Counted from the stretch's first letter, positions 7,509 to 18,579 are shown. The stretch: 64,000 nucleotides of DNA from Chromatiaceae bacterium (GCA_024235395.1 JACKMK010000002.1:992001-1056000), one strand, 5' to 3'. The notes: generated by a model not told the origin, from the sequence alone. Program-made: numbers and translations.

Positions 7509-7916
7509 ATGGCTTACAGCGAAAAAGTCGTCGATCACTACGAGAACCCGCGCAACGTCGGGGTGCTCGACAAAGAAGCGAACAACGTCGGTACCGGCAT
7601 GGTCGGTGCGCCGGCATGTGGCGACGTGATGCGGCTGCAGATCCAGGTCAATGAGCGGGGCGTGATCGAAGACGCGAAGTTCAAGACCTACGGCTGTGGC
7701 TCGGCGATTGCCTCCAGCTCGCTGCTGACCGAATGGGTGAAGGGCAAGACGCTCGACGAGGCCCGGCTGATCAAGAACTCCGAGATTGCGGAAGAACTCG
7801 CGCTGCCGCCGGTCAAAGTGCATTGTTCCGTGCTCGCCGAGGACGCAATCAAGGCGGCCATTGCCGACTACCAGTCCAAACAACCGGCCACGCAGCGCGC
7901 ATCGTCCGGGGATTGA
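7509..7916 (+). CDS. iscU: Fe-S cluster assembly scaffold IscU
   Basis: The 135-residue scaffold protein assembles [2Fe-2S] and [4Fe-4S] clusters from IscS-derived sulfur. All ligands are present: C37, D39, C63, H105 and C106. The LPPVK motif recognised by the chaperone HscA is at 99-103. Compared with E. coli IscU it has a slightly longer polar tail (QPATQRASSGD). AGAGGAAAAGG just before ATG 7509 is a good ribosome-binding site, which matters because iscU lies after the RRM gene and a hairpin. iscA starts one base after its stop. Confidence 0.97.
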   Translation: MAYSEKVVDHYENPRNVGVLDKEANNVGTGMVGAPACGDVMRLQIQVNERGVIEDAKFKTYGCGSAIASSSLLTEWVKGKTLDEARLIKNSEIAEELALPPVKVHCSVLAEDAIKAAIADYQSKQPATQRASSGD

Positions 7917-7917
7917 T

Positions 7918-8241
7918 ATGGCGGTGACGCTTACCGAGGCTGCCGCCAATCGCGTGCAGAGTTTCCTTGCGAATCGTGGCAAGGGGGTGGGGGTACGGCT
8001 GGGCGTCAAGACGTCCGGGTGCTCCGGACTCGCCTATGTGCTGGAGTTTGTCGACGAGGTCGACGAAGGCGATCAGGTGTTCGAGGATCGCGGCGTCAAG
8101 GTGATCATCGATTCGAAGAGTCTCGTGTACCTCGACGGTACCGAACTCGACTACGGCCGCGAAGGTCTCAACGAAGGCTTCAGATTCAACAACCCGAACG
8201 TCATCGACCAATGCGGTTGTGGGGAAAGCTTCAAGGTCTAG
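7918..8241 (+). CDS. iscA: A-type Fe-S carrier protein IscA
   Basis: The 107-residue A-type carrier receives clusters from IscU and passes them to apo-targets, or donates iron. The three conserved cysteines are at C35 (TSGCSGLAY), C99 and C101 (QCGCGESF). ATG 7918 starts one base after the iscU stop, so translation is likely coupled. Length and spacing equal those of classical IscA; ErpA and SufA are less likely given the operon position. Confidence 0.96.
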   Translation: MAVTLTEAAANRVQSFLANRGKGVGVRLGVKTSGCSGLAYVLEFVDEVDEGDQVFEDRGVKVIIDSKSLVYLDGTELDYGREGLNEGFRFNNPNVIDQCGCGESFKV

Positions 8242-8307
8242 TGCGCTCGTCGCCTTGACGGCCCCGGTGCCCGAGCGTCGCCCGGGTGCCAATGATTGGG
8301 TAACCGG

Positions 8308-8852
8308 ATGTTCGATTTTTCCAGGAATTACTTTGAGCTGTTCGGCATGCCGGTCGGTTTCCTGCTCGACGGCGGCGAACTGGCGACACGTTATCGCGAG
8401 TTGCAGAAGGTGGTCCACCCGGACCGGTTCGCGGCTGCGGGTGGGCACAGCCAGCGTCTGTCGCTGCAAGGCGCCACGCTGGTCAACGAGGCATACGAAA
8501 CGTTGCGCGATCCTTTGCGCCGCGCCCAGTACCTGTTGCAGTTGAATGGCATCGACGTCGACCCGCAACAGAGCACGCTCGACGACCCCGGATTCCTGAT
8601 GCAGCAGATGGAGCTGCGCGAGGCGCTGGCCGAGGTGCGCGGTGCGCCGGATCCACAGGCCCGCCTCGACGCCTTGTTGCGTGAGATCGGTGGCTTGATC
8701 AAGACGCAGATCGCGCAGATCGCTGTGCAGTTCGAAGAGGCGACGCCGGAGCAGCTGAATGCCGCCGTGCAGACGGTGCAGAAGATGCAGTTTCTGAACA
8801 AGCTCCATGCGGAAGCGGAGGCAATCGAGGCCGACCTGGAAGAGGCCCTCTG

Positions 8853-8853
<1 letters not shown>
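8308..8853 (+). CDS. hscB: Fe-S assembly J-domain co-chaperone HscB
   Basis: The 181-residue J-protein delivers IscU to HscA and stimulates its ATPase. The N-terminal J-domain carries the HPD motif at 37-39 (KVVHPDRF). The C-terminal helical domain (about 80-181) includes LMQQMELREAL, the surface that contacts IscU. ATG 8308 (MFDFSRNYFELFG) matches the family; an in-frame TTG four codons upstream is a less likely alternative. Its TGA shares one base with the hscA ATG, indicating translational coupling. Confidence 0.95.
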
Positions 8854-10751
<1,898 letters not shown>

Positions 10752-10755
10752 CACG

Positions 10756-11094
10756 ATGCCGCAATTGATCTTCCTACCGCACGACGACATCTGTCCCGAG
10801 GGAGCGGCAATCGATGCGGAACCGGGCCAGACGATCTGTGATGCGGCGCTGGCGCACGACATCGAGATCGAACATGCGTGCGAAAAGTCGTGTGCCTGCA
10901 CGACCTGCCACGTGATCGTGCGCGAGGGTTTCGCGTCGCTCAACGAATCCACCGAAGAAGAAGACGATCTGCTGGACAAGGCATGGGGTCTCGAACCCGA
11001 GTCGCGGCTCAGCTGTCAGGCGGTGATCGGCGATCAGGACCTGGTGATCGAGATCCCGAAATACACCATCAACCAGGTCAAAGAGCACCATTGA
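10756..11094 (+). CDS. fdx: Isc-type [2Fe-2S] ferredoxin
   Basis: The 112-residue adrenodoxin-like ferredoxin supplies electrons during cluster assembly. Cluster cysteines are C42, C48, C51 and C87, with the additional conserved C46 (HACEKSCACTTC), the same numbering as E. coli Fdx. ATG 10756 (MPQLIFLPHD) matches the family N-terminus and lies four bases after hscA. An in-frame upstream start would fall inside hscA and is rejected. Confidence 0.95.
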   Translation: MPQLIFLPHDDICPEGAAIDAEPGQTICDAALAHDIEIEHACEKSCACTTCHVIVREGFASLNESTEEEDDLLDKAWGLEPESRLSCQAVIGDQDLVIEIPKYTINQVKEHH

Positions 11095-11137
11095 ACGCCG
11101 CTGTGACCGAGTGCGGCGGCTGCGCGCGGAGTAGACC

Positions 11138-11338
11138 ATGAGCCTGAAGTGGACCGATGTGCTGGATATCGCGATCGAGCTGGACGAGGCGCATCCGGAC
11201 GTCGACCCGCTGCGCGTGAATTTCGTCGATCTGATGAACTGGGTGATGCAGCTCCCGGATTTCGACGACAGTCGCGAGCATTGTGGGGAAAAGGTCCTGG
11301 AGGCGATCCAGGCCGCGTGGATCGAAGAGCGCAGCTGA
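11138..11338 (+). CDS. iscX: IscX (YfhJ) family Fe-S assembly modulator
   Basis: The 66-residue acidic protein MSLKWTDVLDIAIELDEAHP matches IscX, which binds IscS and iron and tunes the rate of cluster assembly, competing with CyaY. Characteristic features are LKWTD near the N-terminus, the NFVDLMNWVMQLPDF motif and EAIQAAWIEE at the C-terminus. It is the last gene of the isc operon, 43 bases after fdx. Length equals that of the E. coli protein. Confidence 0.95.
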   Translation: MSLKWTDVLDIAIELDEAHPDVDPLRVNFVDLMNWVMQLPDFDDSREHCGEKVLEAIQAAWIEERS

Positions 11339-11466
11339 GCGCCTTTGTCGCACCCGACCGGTCCGTCCACAGACGGCGCCGTTCGGCGCACCTGTGATGC
11401 CCTGTTAAACTAGGGGGCTTGCCGTGGTCCGGGGTTGGCCGGACGCGCCAGAGCCCAGGAGTAAGC

Positions 11467-12711
11467 ATGTCCCTGATCAAACCCTTTCGCGGCCTGTGTC
11501 CGGCCGCCGGTCGCGCCGCCGACGTGGTCGCACCGCCTTACGACGTGGTCGACCGGGCAGAGGCCAAGGCCCTTGCCAAAGATCGCCCGTGGAGCTTCCT
11601 GCATATCTCGCGACCGGAGATCGATCTGCCCGACGACGTCGATCCCTACGACCCCGGCGTGTACGCGAAGGGACGCGAGAACCTCGACCGCATGGTGACC
11701 GAAGGCGTCCTGGTGCGTGACTCGGAGCCGTGTTACTACGCCTACCGGCTGACCATGGGTGGGCACGTGCAGACCGGGCTCGTGGCGACTGCCTCGGTCG
11801 AGGCCTACGATCAGGGACGGATCAAGAAGCATGAGTTCACGCGGCCGGTCAAAGAGGATGACCGCGTTCGGCAGATCGAGGCGCTGAACGCCCAGACCGG
11901 CCCTGTCTTCCTGGTCTATCCGGCCGATGTGGTGGTGGATGGGATCCTGCGCGAAGTGACTGCCGGTCCTGCCCGGATCGACGTTACCGCGCAACGCGAC
12001 GGCGTACGTCACGAGGTCTGGCGCATCGACGGCGAGGAAACGCTGGGACGCCTGACCGCGGCGTTCGAGGCCATGCCCGCAATCTACGTCGCGGACGGAC
12101 ATCACCGCTCTGCGGCCGGTTCGCGGGTCGGAAATGCCCGGCGTCAGGCCAACCCCGCGCACACCGGCGACGAGAGCTACAACCACTTTTTGAGCGTGAT
12201 CTTTCCGCACGACCAGATGCAGATTCTCGATTACAACCGCGTCGTGCGCGACCTGAACGGTCTCTCGCCGGAGCGCTTCCTCGAAGCGGTCGGTGAACGG
12301 TTCGACGTCGAAATCAGCCAGGTACCGGTCAAGCCGGCGACCAGTGGTGAGTTTGGGATGTACCTGGGCGGCAGCTGGTACCGGCTGCGTGTTCGCGATG
12401 AACACGTTCCGGCCGACGATCCGGTGGCGCGGCTCGATGTCAGCCTGCTGCAGGACAACCTGATCGAACCCTTGCTGGGAGTCGGCGACCCAAGGCGCGA
12501 TGAACGGATCGATTTCGTTGGTGGCATCCGCGGGCTCGGGGCATTGCAGAAACGGGTCGACAGTGGTGACTGGGCCGTCGCGTTTGCGCTGTTTCCGACG
12601 ACCATGCAGGCATTGATGGATGTTGCCGATGCCGGCGAGGTGATGCCGCCGAAATCGACCTGGTTCGAACCCAAACTGGCAGACGGGCTGGTCAGCCACG
12701 TGCTCGACTGA
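11467..12711 (+). CDS. DUF1015 family protein
   Basis: The 414-residue protein begins MSLIKPFRGLCPAAGRAADVVAPPYDVV, the hallmark start of DUF1015 proteins. Other family features are AYRLTMGGHVQTGLVA near 95, IKKHEFTRPVKEDDR near 120, and YVADGHHRSAAG near 205. The family is widespread, cytosolic and of unproven function; the conserved GHHR suggests an enzyme active site. ATG 11467 is chosen because upstream residues do not fit the family. It follows iscX after 128 bases and may be read with it or from its own promoter. No odd features were seen. Confidence 0.85.
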   Translation: MSLIKPFRGLCPAAGRAADVVAPPYDVVDRAEAKALAKDRPWSFLHISRPEIDLPDDVDPYDPGVYAKGRENLDRMVTEGVLVRDSEPCYYAYRLTMGGHVQTGLVATASVEAYDQGRIKKHEFTRPVKEDDRVRQIEALNAQTGPVFLVYPADVVVDGILREVTAGPARIDVTAQRDGVRHEVWRIDGEETLGRLTAAFEAMPAIYVADGHHRSAAGSRVGNARRQANPAHTGDESYNHFLSVIFPHDQMQILDYNRVVRDLNGLSPERFLEAVGERFDVEISQVPVKPATSGEFGMYLGGSWYRLRVRDEHVPADDPVARLDVSLLQDNLIEPLLGVGDPRRDERIDFVGGIRGLGALQKRVDSGDWAVAFALFPTTMQALMDVADAGEVMPPKSTWFEPKLADGLVSHVLD

Positions 12712-12770
12712 TTCCCGTCCGGCGGCCGCACGGCCGACCGGATGGGCCCGGCGGAGGACGCCAAAAGCCG

Positions 12771-14990
12771 ATGGTCTCGCGAATCACCACGCTGCCGAAA
12801 GACGGCACGGCCAACGAGCAGCAGGTCGAGAACTGGCTCGCCGAACTGGCCAGGTTTCGCCCACAGCGGGACATCGCCCTGTTGCGCGATGCAATCGCGA
12901 TCGCGCGCGCTGCGCACCATGGCGAGCATGCGGCCGACGGCTTCGACCGCTTTCTCTCCTTGCTGTACACGGTCGAGACGCTCGACGAGCTGAAACTCGA
13001 CATCGAACCCCTGCTCGCAGCGGTGCTCTCGGAGTTGCCCGGGCATCCGGCGTATGCCGAAGCGGATATCGAACGGCGCTTCGGACGTGCGGTGGCCGCG
13101 ATGGTCGAGCAGGTATCGCGTATCCGTGGGCTGTCGGCCAGCGGTGCGGAGAAGGTCGACGAGAAAGGGGTCGAAAAGCTGCGTCGGATGTTGCTCGGCA
13201 TCGCCGACGACGTCCGCGCGATTCTCGTCGTGCTGGCCAAACGGCTGCAGATCATGCGCCGCCTCAAGCGCCTGCCCCCCGAGGTGCAATACCGGATCGC
13301 GCAGGAGACGCAGAAGGTCCATGCGCCCATCGCGAACCGTCTGGGCGTGTGGCAGATGAAGTGGGAGCTGGAGGACCTGTGCCTGCGTCATCTGCATCCC
13401 GAGGAATATGCCGATCTGGCCAGCCGCCTGGACGGCAAGCGCCGCGAACGCGAGGCGTTCATCGCAGACGTGATTGCCCGGATGGGTGTTGCCTGTGCCG
13501 CGGCGCAGATTCCGGCCGAACTTTCAGGGCGGCCCAAGCACATCTACAGCATCTGGAAGAAGATGCGCAGAAAGCGCGTGGATTTCGAGCAGGTCTTCGA
13601 CGTACGCGCGGTACGTGCGCTGGTCGATACGGTCCCGCAGTGCTACGAGGTGCTCGGCATCGCGCACAGTCTCTGGCGGCCGGTGCCCGGTGAGTTCGAC
13701 GACTACATCGCCCACCCCAAGCCGAACGGTTACCGGTCGCTGCATACGGCGGTCGTCGGTGACGATGGCAAGCCGCTCGAGATCCAGGTGCGGACCCGCG
13801 AGATGCACGAGCACGCCGAACGCGGCGTCGCGGCGCACTGGAAATACAAGGAAAGCGACAAGCACGACGACGAACTCGAGCGCCGCATCGCGTGGATGCG
13901 CCGCTGGCTCGAGCAGCAGGACCTCGATGTCCAGGCCCAGGAGACGGCCGATCAGGAGAGTGAGTACGAGGCTCGGCGTATCTACGTGTTGTCGCCGCAG
14001 GGGAAAGTGGTCGAACTGCCCAGTGGTGCAACCGCGCTGGACTTCGCCTACGCGATCCACACATCGGTCGGCCACCGCTGCCGCGGCGCGAGGGTGGATG
14101 GGCACATCGCGCCCCTCGCGCAGCCGCTACAGAGCGGACAGCAGGTCGAGATTCTAACCATCAAGGAGGGTGGGCCAAGCCGCGACTGGCTCAACCCGCA
14201 CTCCGGTTACCTGACCACGGCACGCGCGCGCAACCGGATCCGGCAGTGGTTCAAACAGCAGGACCACGATCAGCATGCCGCGATCGGGCGTGCGAACCTG
14301 GAACGCGAGGTGGCGCGTCTGAGCCTGCCCAAGCCAGACCTGGAACGGCTCGCGCATCGGTTCAATTTCAAGACCTCGGACGATCTGCTGGCGGCCATCG
14401 GGCGTGGAGAGCTCTCGGCGGTCCAGGTGGCGAATGCGCAGGCCGACCGGGTACCGCGCGACCCGGATCTGGTCGCCGACCGCGAGATACCCGAGCGGGT
14501 TCGGCGACGCGCGCCGTCGCGCGCCGCGGGTGGGGCCGGGCAGGTCGTGGTCGAGGGCATAGGCGATCTGATGACGCAGATCGCCAAGTGCTGCAAACCG
14601 GTGCCCTATGACGACATCGTCGGCTACATCACCCGTGGTCGGGGCGTCACGGTGCACCGCACGGACTGCGCAGTGGTACGTAAGATGGATGCCAGCAACC
14701 GCGCACGGCTGGTCGATGTCGCCTGGGCCGATACGCAGCAGAACTCGCGCTTTCTGGTCGACATCCAGGTACTCGCCGCGGACCGCAAGGGCCTGCTGCG
14801 TGACATCTCCTCGGTGTTCGCCAACGCCGAGGTCGACGTGTTGGCGGTGAACACCCAGTCGGACCGGCGCAATGACCGCGCCAGCATGCGTTTCACCGCG
14901 GAAGTGTCGGACATGGCCGAGTTGAGCCGGGTGATCGACCGGTTGGCACAGATCCCCGACGTGCTCGATGTACGTCGGCAGCTATCCTAG
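12771..14990 (+). CDS. relA: (p)ppGpp synthetase RelA
   Basis: This is a 739-residue long RSH protein. The N-terminal hydrolase-like region lacks the catalytic HD pair, so it should be a synthetase only. The synthetase domain contains GRPKHIYSIWKKM and EFDDYIAHPKPNGYRSLHT (from about 308); the EFDD form is typical of monofunctional RelA. TGS follows at about 405-465 (YVLSPQGKVVELPSGATALDFAY, shortened here to its key residues), then a cysteine-rich zinc-finger region (AKCCKPVPYDDIVGYI), and a C-terminal ACT domain (about 660-739). It senses uncharged tRNA on stalled ribosomes and makes ppGpp from ATP and GDP/GTP. It is followed by ndk after 217 bases. Confidence 0.95.
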   Translation: MVSRITTLPKDGTANEQQVENWLAELARFRPQRDIALLRDAIAIARAAHHGEHAADGFDRFLSLLYTVETLDELKLDIEPLLAAVLSELPGHPAYAEADIERRFGRAVAAMVEQVSRIRGLSASGAEKVDEKGVEKLRRMLLGIADDVRAILVVLAKRLQIMRRLKRLPPEVQYRIAQETQKVHAPIANRLGVWQMKWELEDLCLRHLHPEEYADLASRLDGKRREREAFIADVIARMGVACAAAQIPAELSGRPKHIYSIWKKMRRKRVDFEQVFDVRAVRALVDTVPQCYEVLGIAHSLWRPVPGEFDDYIAHPKPNGYRSLHTAVVGDDGKPLEIQVRTREMHEHAERGVAAHWKYKESDKHDDELERRIAWMRRWLEQQDLDVQAQETADQESEYEARRIYVLSPQGKVVELPSGATALDFAYAIHTSVGHRCRGARVDGHIAPLAQPLQSGQQVEILTIKEGGPSRDWLNPHSGYLTTARARNRIRQWFKQQDHDQHAAIGRANLEREVARLSLPKPDLERLAHRFNFKTSDDLLAAIGRGELSAVQVANAQADRVPRDPDLVADREIPERVRRRAPSRAAGGAGQVVVEGIGDLMTQIAKCCKPVPYDDIVGYITRGRGVTVHRTDCAVVRKMDASNRARLVDVAWADTQQNSRFLVDIQVLAADRKGLLRDISSVFANAEVDVLAVNTQSDRRNDRASMRFTAEVSDMAELSRVIDRLAQIPDVLDVRRQLS

Positions 14991-14999
14991 TCGCCGCGC

Positions 15000-15029
15000 T
15001 TGGCACGGGGGACCCGGAATAGGTAAACT
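15000..15029 (+). promoter_or_regulatory. Possible ndk promoter
   Basis: TTGGCA (15000-15005) and TAAACT (15024-15029) are spaced by 18 bases just after relA. They would give a roughly 170-base leader before ndk. The match to the sigma-70 consensus is moderate and no other signal supports it. Confidence 0.35.
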
Positions 15030-15077
15030 AAGCCCCGGTTTTAAAAGAGAAAAACTATCCATCTTCGATTTTGTAGT

Positions 15078-15152
15078 CGGTGTTGCGCCGATGCGACACC
15101 GGGCGGGCCGCGCGGGGTGACGCCGCGACCCCGCGACGGCCGCCTCGCAGGC
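15078..15152 (+). promoter_or_regulatory. Hairpin-rich ndk leader
   Basis: Three consecutive hairpins lie in the relA-ndk gap: CGGTGTTGC (15078-15086) with GCGACACCG (15093-15101); a 13-pair stem 15106-15118 with 15128-15141 carrying one bulged A; and GCCT-CGC-AGGC (15142-15152). They are followed by a T-rich, pyrimidine-rich stretch and TTTGGAG before the ndk ATG. No T tract follows a stem directly, so this looks more like a structured 5' leader than a terminator. Function is unknown. Confidence 0.4.
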
Positions 15153-15207
15153 ACCGTTGGATCCCCGAATTTTTACTTCTTTTGTCTGATTTTATTTGGA
15201 GTTTTGC

Positions 15208-15636
15208 ATGGCCGTAGAGCGCACTATTTCGATCATCAAGCCGGATGCTGTGGCTAAAAATGTCATCGGCGACATTTACAACCGCTTCGAAAAGGGGGGG
15301 CTGCGGATCGTCGCTGCGCGCATGCTGCATCTGACGCGCGAGCAGGCAGGTGCCTTCTATGCGGTCCACAAGGAGCGCCCTTTCTACAACGACCTGGTGG
15401 ATTTCATGACCTCGGGTCCGGTGATGGTGCAGGTGCTGGAAGGCGAAAATGCGATCGCCAAGAACCGTGAATTGATGGGTGCGACCAACCCGAAGGACGC
15501 CGCGCCCGGTACCATCCGTGCCGATCATGCGCAGACCGTCGACGAAAATGCGGTGCACGGTTCCGACGGCCCGGAGACCGCCGCGACCGAGATCGCGTTC
15601 TTCTTTCCGGACGGCGTCTGCGAGCGCACCCGCTGA
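15208..15636 (+). CDS. ndk: Nucleoside diphosphate kinase
   Basis: The 142-residue enzyme transfers the gamma phosphate of ATP to other (d)NDPs through a phosphohistidine. The catalytic histidine is H117 in NAVHGSD, and the family start MAVERTISIIKPDAVAKNVI is present. ATG 15208 follows TTTGGAG at a suitable distance; an ATG four codons upstream is not supported. It leads the series ndk-rlmN-pilW-rodZ seen in many gammaproteobacteria. rlmN starts 12 bases after the stop. Confidence 0.96.
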   Translation: MAVERTISIIKPDAVAKNVIGDIYNRFEKGGLRIVAARMLHLTREQAGAFYAVHKERPFYNDLVDFMTSGPVMVQVLEGENAIAKNRELMGATNPKDAAPGTIRADHAQTVDENAVHGSDGPETAATEIAFFFPDGVCERTR

Positions 15637-15648
15637 GCGGCAATCGAA

Positions 15649-16731
15649 GTGGCGGCATCGAAGACCAACCTGGTGGGGCTCGGTAAGGAAGACATGGAGT
15701 CTTTCTTCACCGCGCTCGATGCCAAGGCGTTTCATGGCCGCAACGTGCTGAAATGGATCCACAAGCACGGGGTCACGAGCTTCGACGCGATGACCGATGT
15801 GCCCAAGGCCCTGCGTGAGCGGCTTGCCGAGTCGGCGGAGATCGCCCTGCCGCGCATAGCGCTCGCTCAACCGGCGCGCGACGGAACCACTAAATGGTTG
15901 CTCGAACTGGCCGATGGACAGTTCATTGAGACGGTCTACATCCCGGACGCCGGGCGGAGCACGATCTGTGTCTCTTCGCAGGTGGGGTGTGCGCTGGATT
16001 GCGCGTTCTGCTCGACTGCCCAGCAGGGTTTCAACCGGAACCTGTCGGTCGCCGAAATCATCGGCCAGGTCTGGATCGCGGCGCGCGCGATCGGTCACAT
16101 GCCGACCAATGTCGTGATGATGGGCATGGGTGAGCCATTGGCCAACTTCGATAACGTGGTGGCCGCGATGGCATTGATGCAGGAAGATCTCGCTTACATG
16201 ATCTCTAAGTCGCGCGTGACGATCAGTACCTCGGGTATCGTGCCGGCGCTGCGCCGCCTGCGCGAGGTCAGCGATGTGAGTCTCGCGGTGTCGTTGCACG
16301 CGCCTGACAATGCGCTGCGCGACCAGCTGGTACCGATCAACCGGAAGTACCCGCTGGAAGAGCTGATTCCCGCGTGCCGTGACTTCATCAGCGGGGACCG
16401 GCGGCGCAAGGTGACCTGGGAGTACGTGATGCTCGACGGTGTCAACGACTCGATCGCCCACGCCAAGGCGTTGATCCGTCTGCTGCAGGGTGTACCCTCC
16501 AAGGTCAACCTGATCCCGTTCAATCCGTTTCCCGGCAACACTTTCCGTACTTCGCCGCCGGATCGTGTCGAGGCGTTTCGCCAGCGGCTCAAGCGTGCGG
16601 GCATCATGTCGATGACCCGCAAGACGCGCGGCGACGACATCGATGCCGCCTGTGGTCAGTTGGTCGGCAAGGTCGACGACCGTAGCGGCCGCCGGTTGAA
16701 GCGGGTCCCGGTCGCCCTGGAGCAGATGTGA
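15649..16731 (+). CDS. rlmN: Dual-specificity RNA methyltransferase RlmN
   Basis: The 360-residue radical-SAM enzyme methylates C2 of A2503 in 23S rRNA and A37 in some tRNAs. The radical cluster motif is C114-x3-C118-x2-C121 (CALDCAFC), and the methyl-carrying C-terminal cysteine is near 335 (DAACGQL). It starts with GTG 15649 (MAASKTNLVGLGKEDMESF), consistent with the family N-terminus, 12 bases after ndk. Its TGA overlaps the pilW ATG (ATGA). Confidence 0.95.
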   Translation: MAASKTNLVGLGKEDMESFFTALDAKAFHGRNVLKWIHKHGVTSFDAMTDVPKALRERLAESAEIALPRIALAQPARDGTTKWLLELADGQFIETVYIPDAGRSTICVSSQVGCALDCAFCSTAQQGFNRNLSVAEIIGQVWIAARAIGHMPTNVVMMGMGEPLANFDNVVAAMALMQEDLAYMISKSRVTISTSGIVPALRRLREVSDVSLAVSLHAPDNALRDQLVPINRKYPLEELIPACRDFISGDRRRKVTWEYVMLDGVNDSIAHAKALIRLLQGVPSKVNLIPFNPFPGNTFRTSPPDRVEAFRQRLKRAGIMSMTRKTRGDDIDAACGQLVGKVDDRSGRRLKRVPVALEQM

Positions 16732-17519
16732 TGAGATTCACGGCGGTGGTAGCGGCGCTCGGTATCGTCAGTCTGTTGCTGGCTGGATGCGGCAAAACCG
16801 GGGTACGCCAGGCCGAGACCGGCGATGCGACCGGCAATCTCGGGTCACCGACGGTCCGCAACAGTCCGGCACAGGTGTACATCGACCTGTCGGCCGCCTA
16901 TCTACGCGAAAATCAGCTGACCGAGTCTTACAAAAACGCGCAGAAGGCGGTGATCGTCGATCCGAAGTTCAGTAATGCTCACTTCATGCTGGCGCTGGTT
17001 CAACAGCGTCTTGGCCAGGACGAGGCTGCCGACAAGGCGTACCGCAAGGCCATCGCGCTGGATGCGCGCAATCCGGTGGCGCTGAACGCCTATGGCTCGT
17101 TTCTGTGCGAACAGAAGCGTTTCGACGACGCGGACGGTTACTTCCGGCGGGCGCTCGCGAATCCGCTTTACAACACACCGTGGTTGGCGTGGCACAATGC
17201 GGGTCAGTGCAACGAGTTGGCGGGCAACGCGGAGCGCGCGGAGAGCGACTATCGTGGGGCGCTGCAGGCCAACCCGCGGTTTGCGCCCAGTTTGCTGGGC
17301 ATGGCGAAGATCAGCTTTCAGGATGAGAATTACCTGTCGGCACGTGCTTACCTGCAGCGCTATGCGGAAGTCGCGCAGCACAGCGCCGAAAGTCTCTGGC
17401 TGGGATATCGAACAGAGAACAAGCTGGGCGACAGAGATCAGATGGCCAGCTACGGCCTGAAGTTGAAGGCCAAGTTCCCGGACTCCGAAGAGGCCAAGTA
17501 CCTACAATCGATCGAGTGA
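16728..17519 (+). CDS. pilW: Type IV pilus biogenesis/stability lipoprotein PilW (PilF)
   Basis: The 263-residue outer-membrane pilotin has a signal peptide ending in a lipobox (LLLAGC, lipidated C20) and about five TPR repeats from about residue 40, including YIDLSAAYLRENQLTESYKN and NPVALNAYGSFLCEQKRFDDA. It helps insert and assemble the PilQ secretin. It overlaps rlmN by four bases and is followed four bases later by rodZ. This cluster position is standard for PilF/PilW. No other pilus genes are in the window. Confidence 0.9.
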   Translation: MMRFTAVVAALGIVSLLLAGCGKTGVRQAETGDATGNLGSPTVRNSPAQVYIDLSAAYLRENQLTESYKNAQKAVIVDPKFSNAHFMLALVQQRLGQDEAADKAYRKAIALDARNPVALNAYGSFLCEQKRFDDADGYFRRALANPLYNTPWLAWHNAGQCNELAGNAERAESDYRGALQANPRFAPSLLGMAKISFQDENYLSARAYLQRYAEVAQHSAESLWLGYRTENKLGDRDQMASYGLKLKAKFPDSEEAKYLQSIE

Positions 17520-17523
17520 ACTT

Positions 17524-18579
17524 ATGAGCGCCGTAATGTCTGACCAACCCAGCAATAACGTGGCAGAGTTCTTTGCGCCCGGGCCCGGCGAGCGCCTGCG
17601 GGCAGCGCGCCTGTCGATGGGCTTCGACCTCGCCAAGATCGCCAGCGAGTTGCATCTCACCGGTCGGGTCGTGGAGGCGCTCGAGGCGGATGAATACCAG
17701 GGCATCGGAGCACGGGTGTTCGTGCGCGGTTACCTGAGAAACTATGCGCGTATCGTCGGCATGCCGGTCGAGTCGATCCTGCGCCAGTTCGACGAAAAAT
17801 GGCCGGACGACGGCGCACGCCAGAGCATGCTGAGACAGTCGCCGACACTGCCGGCCGACGGCGGGCCGAGTCGCGGTTGGGCGGGTGCGATCACCTGGCT
17901 GCTCGCGATCGGTCTGGTGGTGCTGTTTCTGATGTGGTGGCGAGGTTATCTCGACGGCATAGTCCCGGAACAGATCCGCACCACGGCCGGTACCGAAGTC
18001 GGCGCTGGCGTTCGGACGCTCGAGGCACAGGACCCGATGCTGAACCCGGCTATGTCCGAAGAGCCGGTGATGGCCGATGGCAGCCTGCGTCTGCCGGCGC
18101 CGCCGCCCGATGTGGACCCAGCGCTCGAGGGTGGTGCGGAGAATTCGATCGATGCTGCCAGTGGCTCCGTGGACACGACTGCTGATTCCACCGGCTTGCC
18201 AGCCCCGGCCGAGCAGGCGGAGGCCGCGGAGACCGCGCCTGAGGCAGCCGTCTTGCAGGCTGCGGCGTCGCCGGCGTTGTCCCTGACCAGTCTCAATCCG
18301 GCACCAGCCGACGACGGTGGGGCGCCGGTCGTGGAAGGTACTCAACAGATCGTGCTGACATTCGGTTCTCCGTGCTGGGTCGACGTCCGAGACAGCGAGC
18401 GTAAATTCAAACTGTTTGGTGAGATGCCCAAGGGGACTCGCAAGGTGCTGGGTGGAAAACCGCCGTACAAGCTGGTGATCGGCAATGCGCACGCAGTGAG
18501 CATTACGGTGAACGGCAAACCGTTCGATCTGTTGCCTTATGCCAAAGGCAACGTGGCACGCTTCACGCTGAATCCCTAA
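17524..18579 (+). CDS. rodZ: RodZ-like cytoskeletal membrane protein
   Basis: The 351-residue protein has an N-terminal XRE-type helix-turn-helix (about 20-90, GERLRAARLSMGFDLAKIAS), one transmembrane helix at about 119-139 (GAITWLLAIGLVVLFLMWW), a low-complexity Pro/Ala/Glu periplasmic linker (about 175-260) and a C-terminal DUF4115 domain. This is the RodZ architecture: it links MreB filaments to the wall elongation machinery. Two methionines (M1, M5) are possible starts. In many relatives ispG follows; here hisS comes next after 74 bases. Confidence 0.88.
   Translation: MSAVMSDQPSNNVAEFFAPGPGERLRAARLSMGFDLAKIASELHLTGRVVEALEADEYQGIGARVFVRGYLRNYARIVGMPVESILRQFDEKWPDDGARQSMLRQSPTLPADGGPSRGWAGAITWLLAIGLVVLFLMWWRGYLDGIVPEQIRTTAGTEVGAGVRTLEAQDPMLNPAMSEEPVMADGSLRLPAPPPDVDPALEGGAENSIDAASGSVDTTADSTGLPAPAEQAEAAETAPEAAVLQAAASPALSLTSLNPAPADDGGAPVVEGTQQIVLTFGSPCWVDVRDSERKFKLFGEMPKGTRKVLGGKPPYKLVIGNAHAVSITVNGKPFDLLPYAKGNVARFTLNP

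Noticed and set aside
6084..8009. Very long open frame on the minus strand opposite iscS-RRM-iscU-iscA
   Set aside because: It lies antisense to well-identified isc genes, has no domain resemblance, and GC-rich DNA readily gives such mirror frames.
12660..12680. GGTTCGAA-type T-loop-like sequences (also near 56050) hinting at tRNA genes
   Set aside because: They are in frame within DUF1015 and valS genes, with no acceptor, D or anticodon stems around them.
15055..16461. Long minus-strand open frame opposite ndk-rlmN
   Set aside because: Covers two certain genes on the other strand and shows shadow-type composition.
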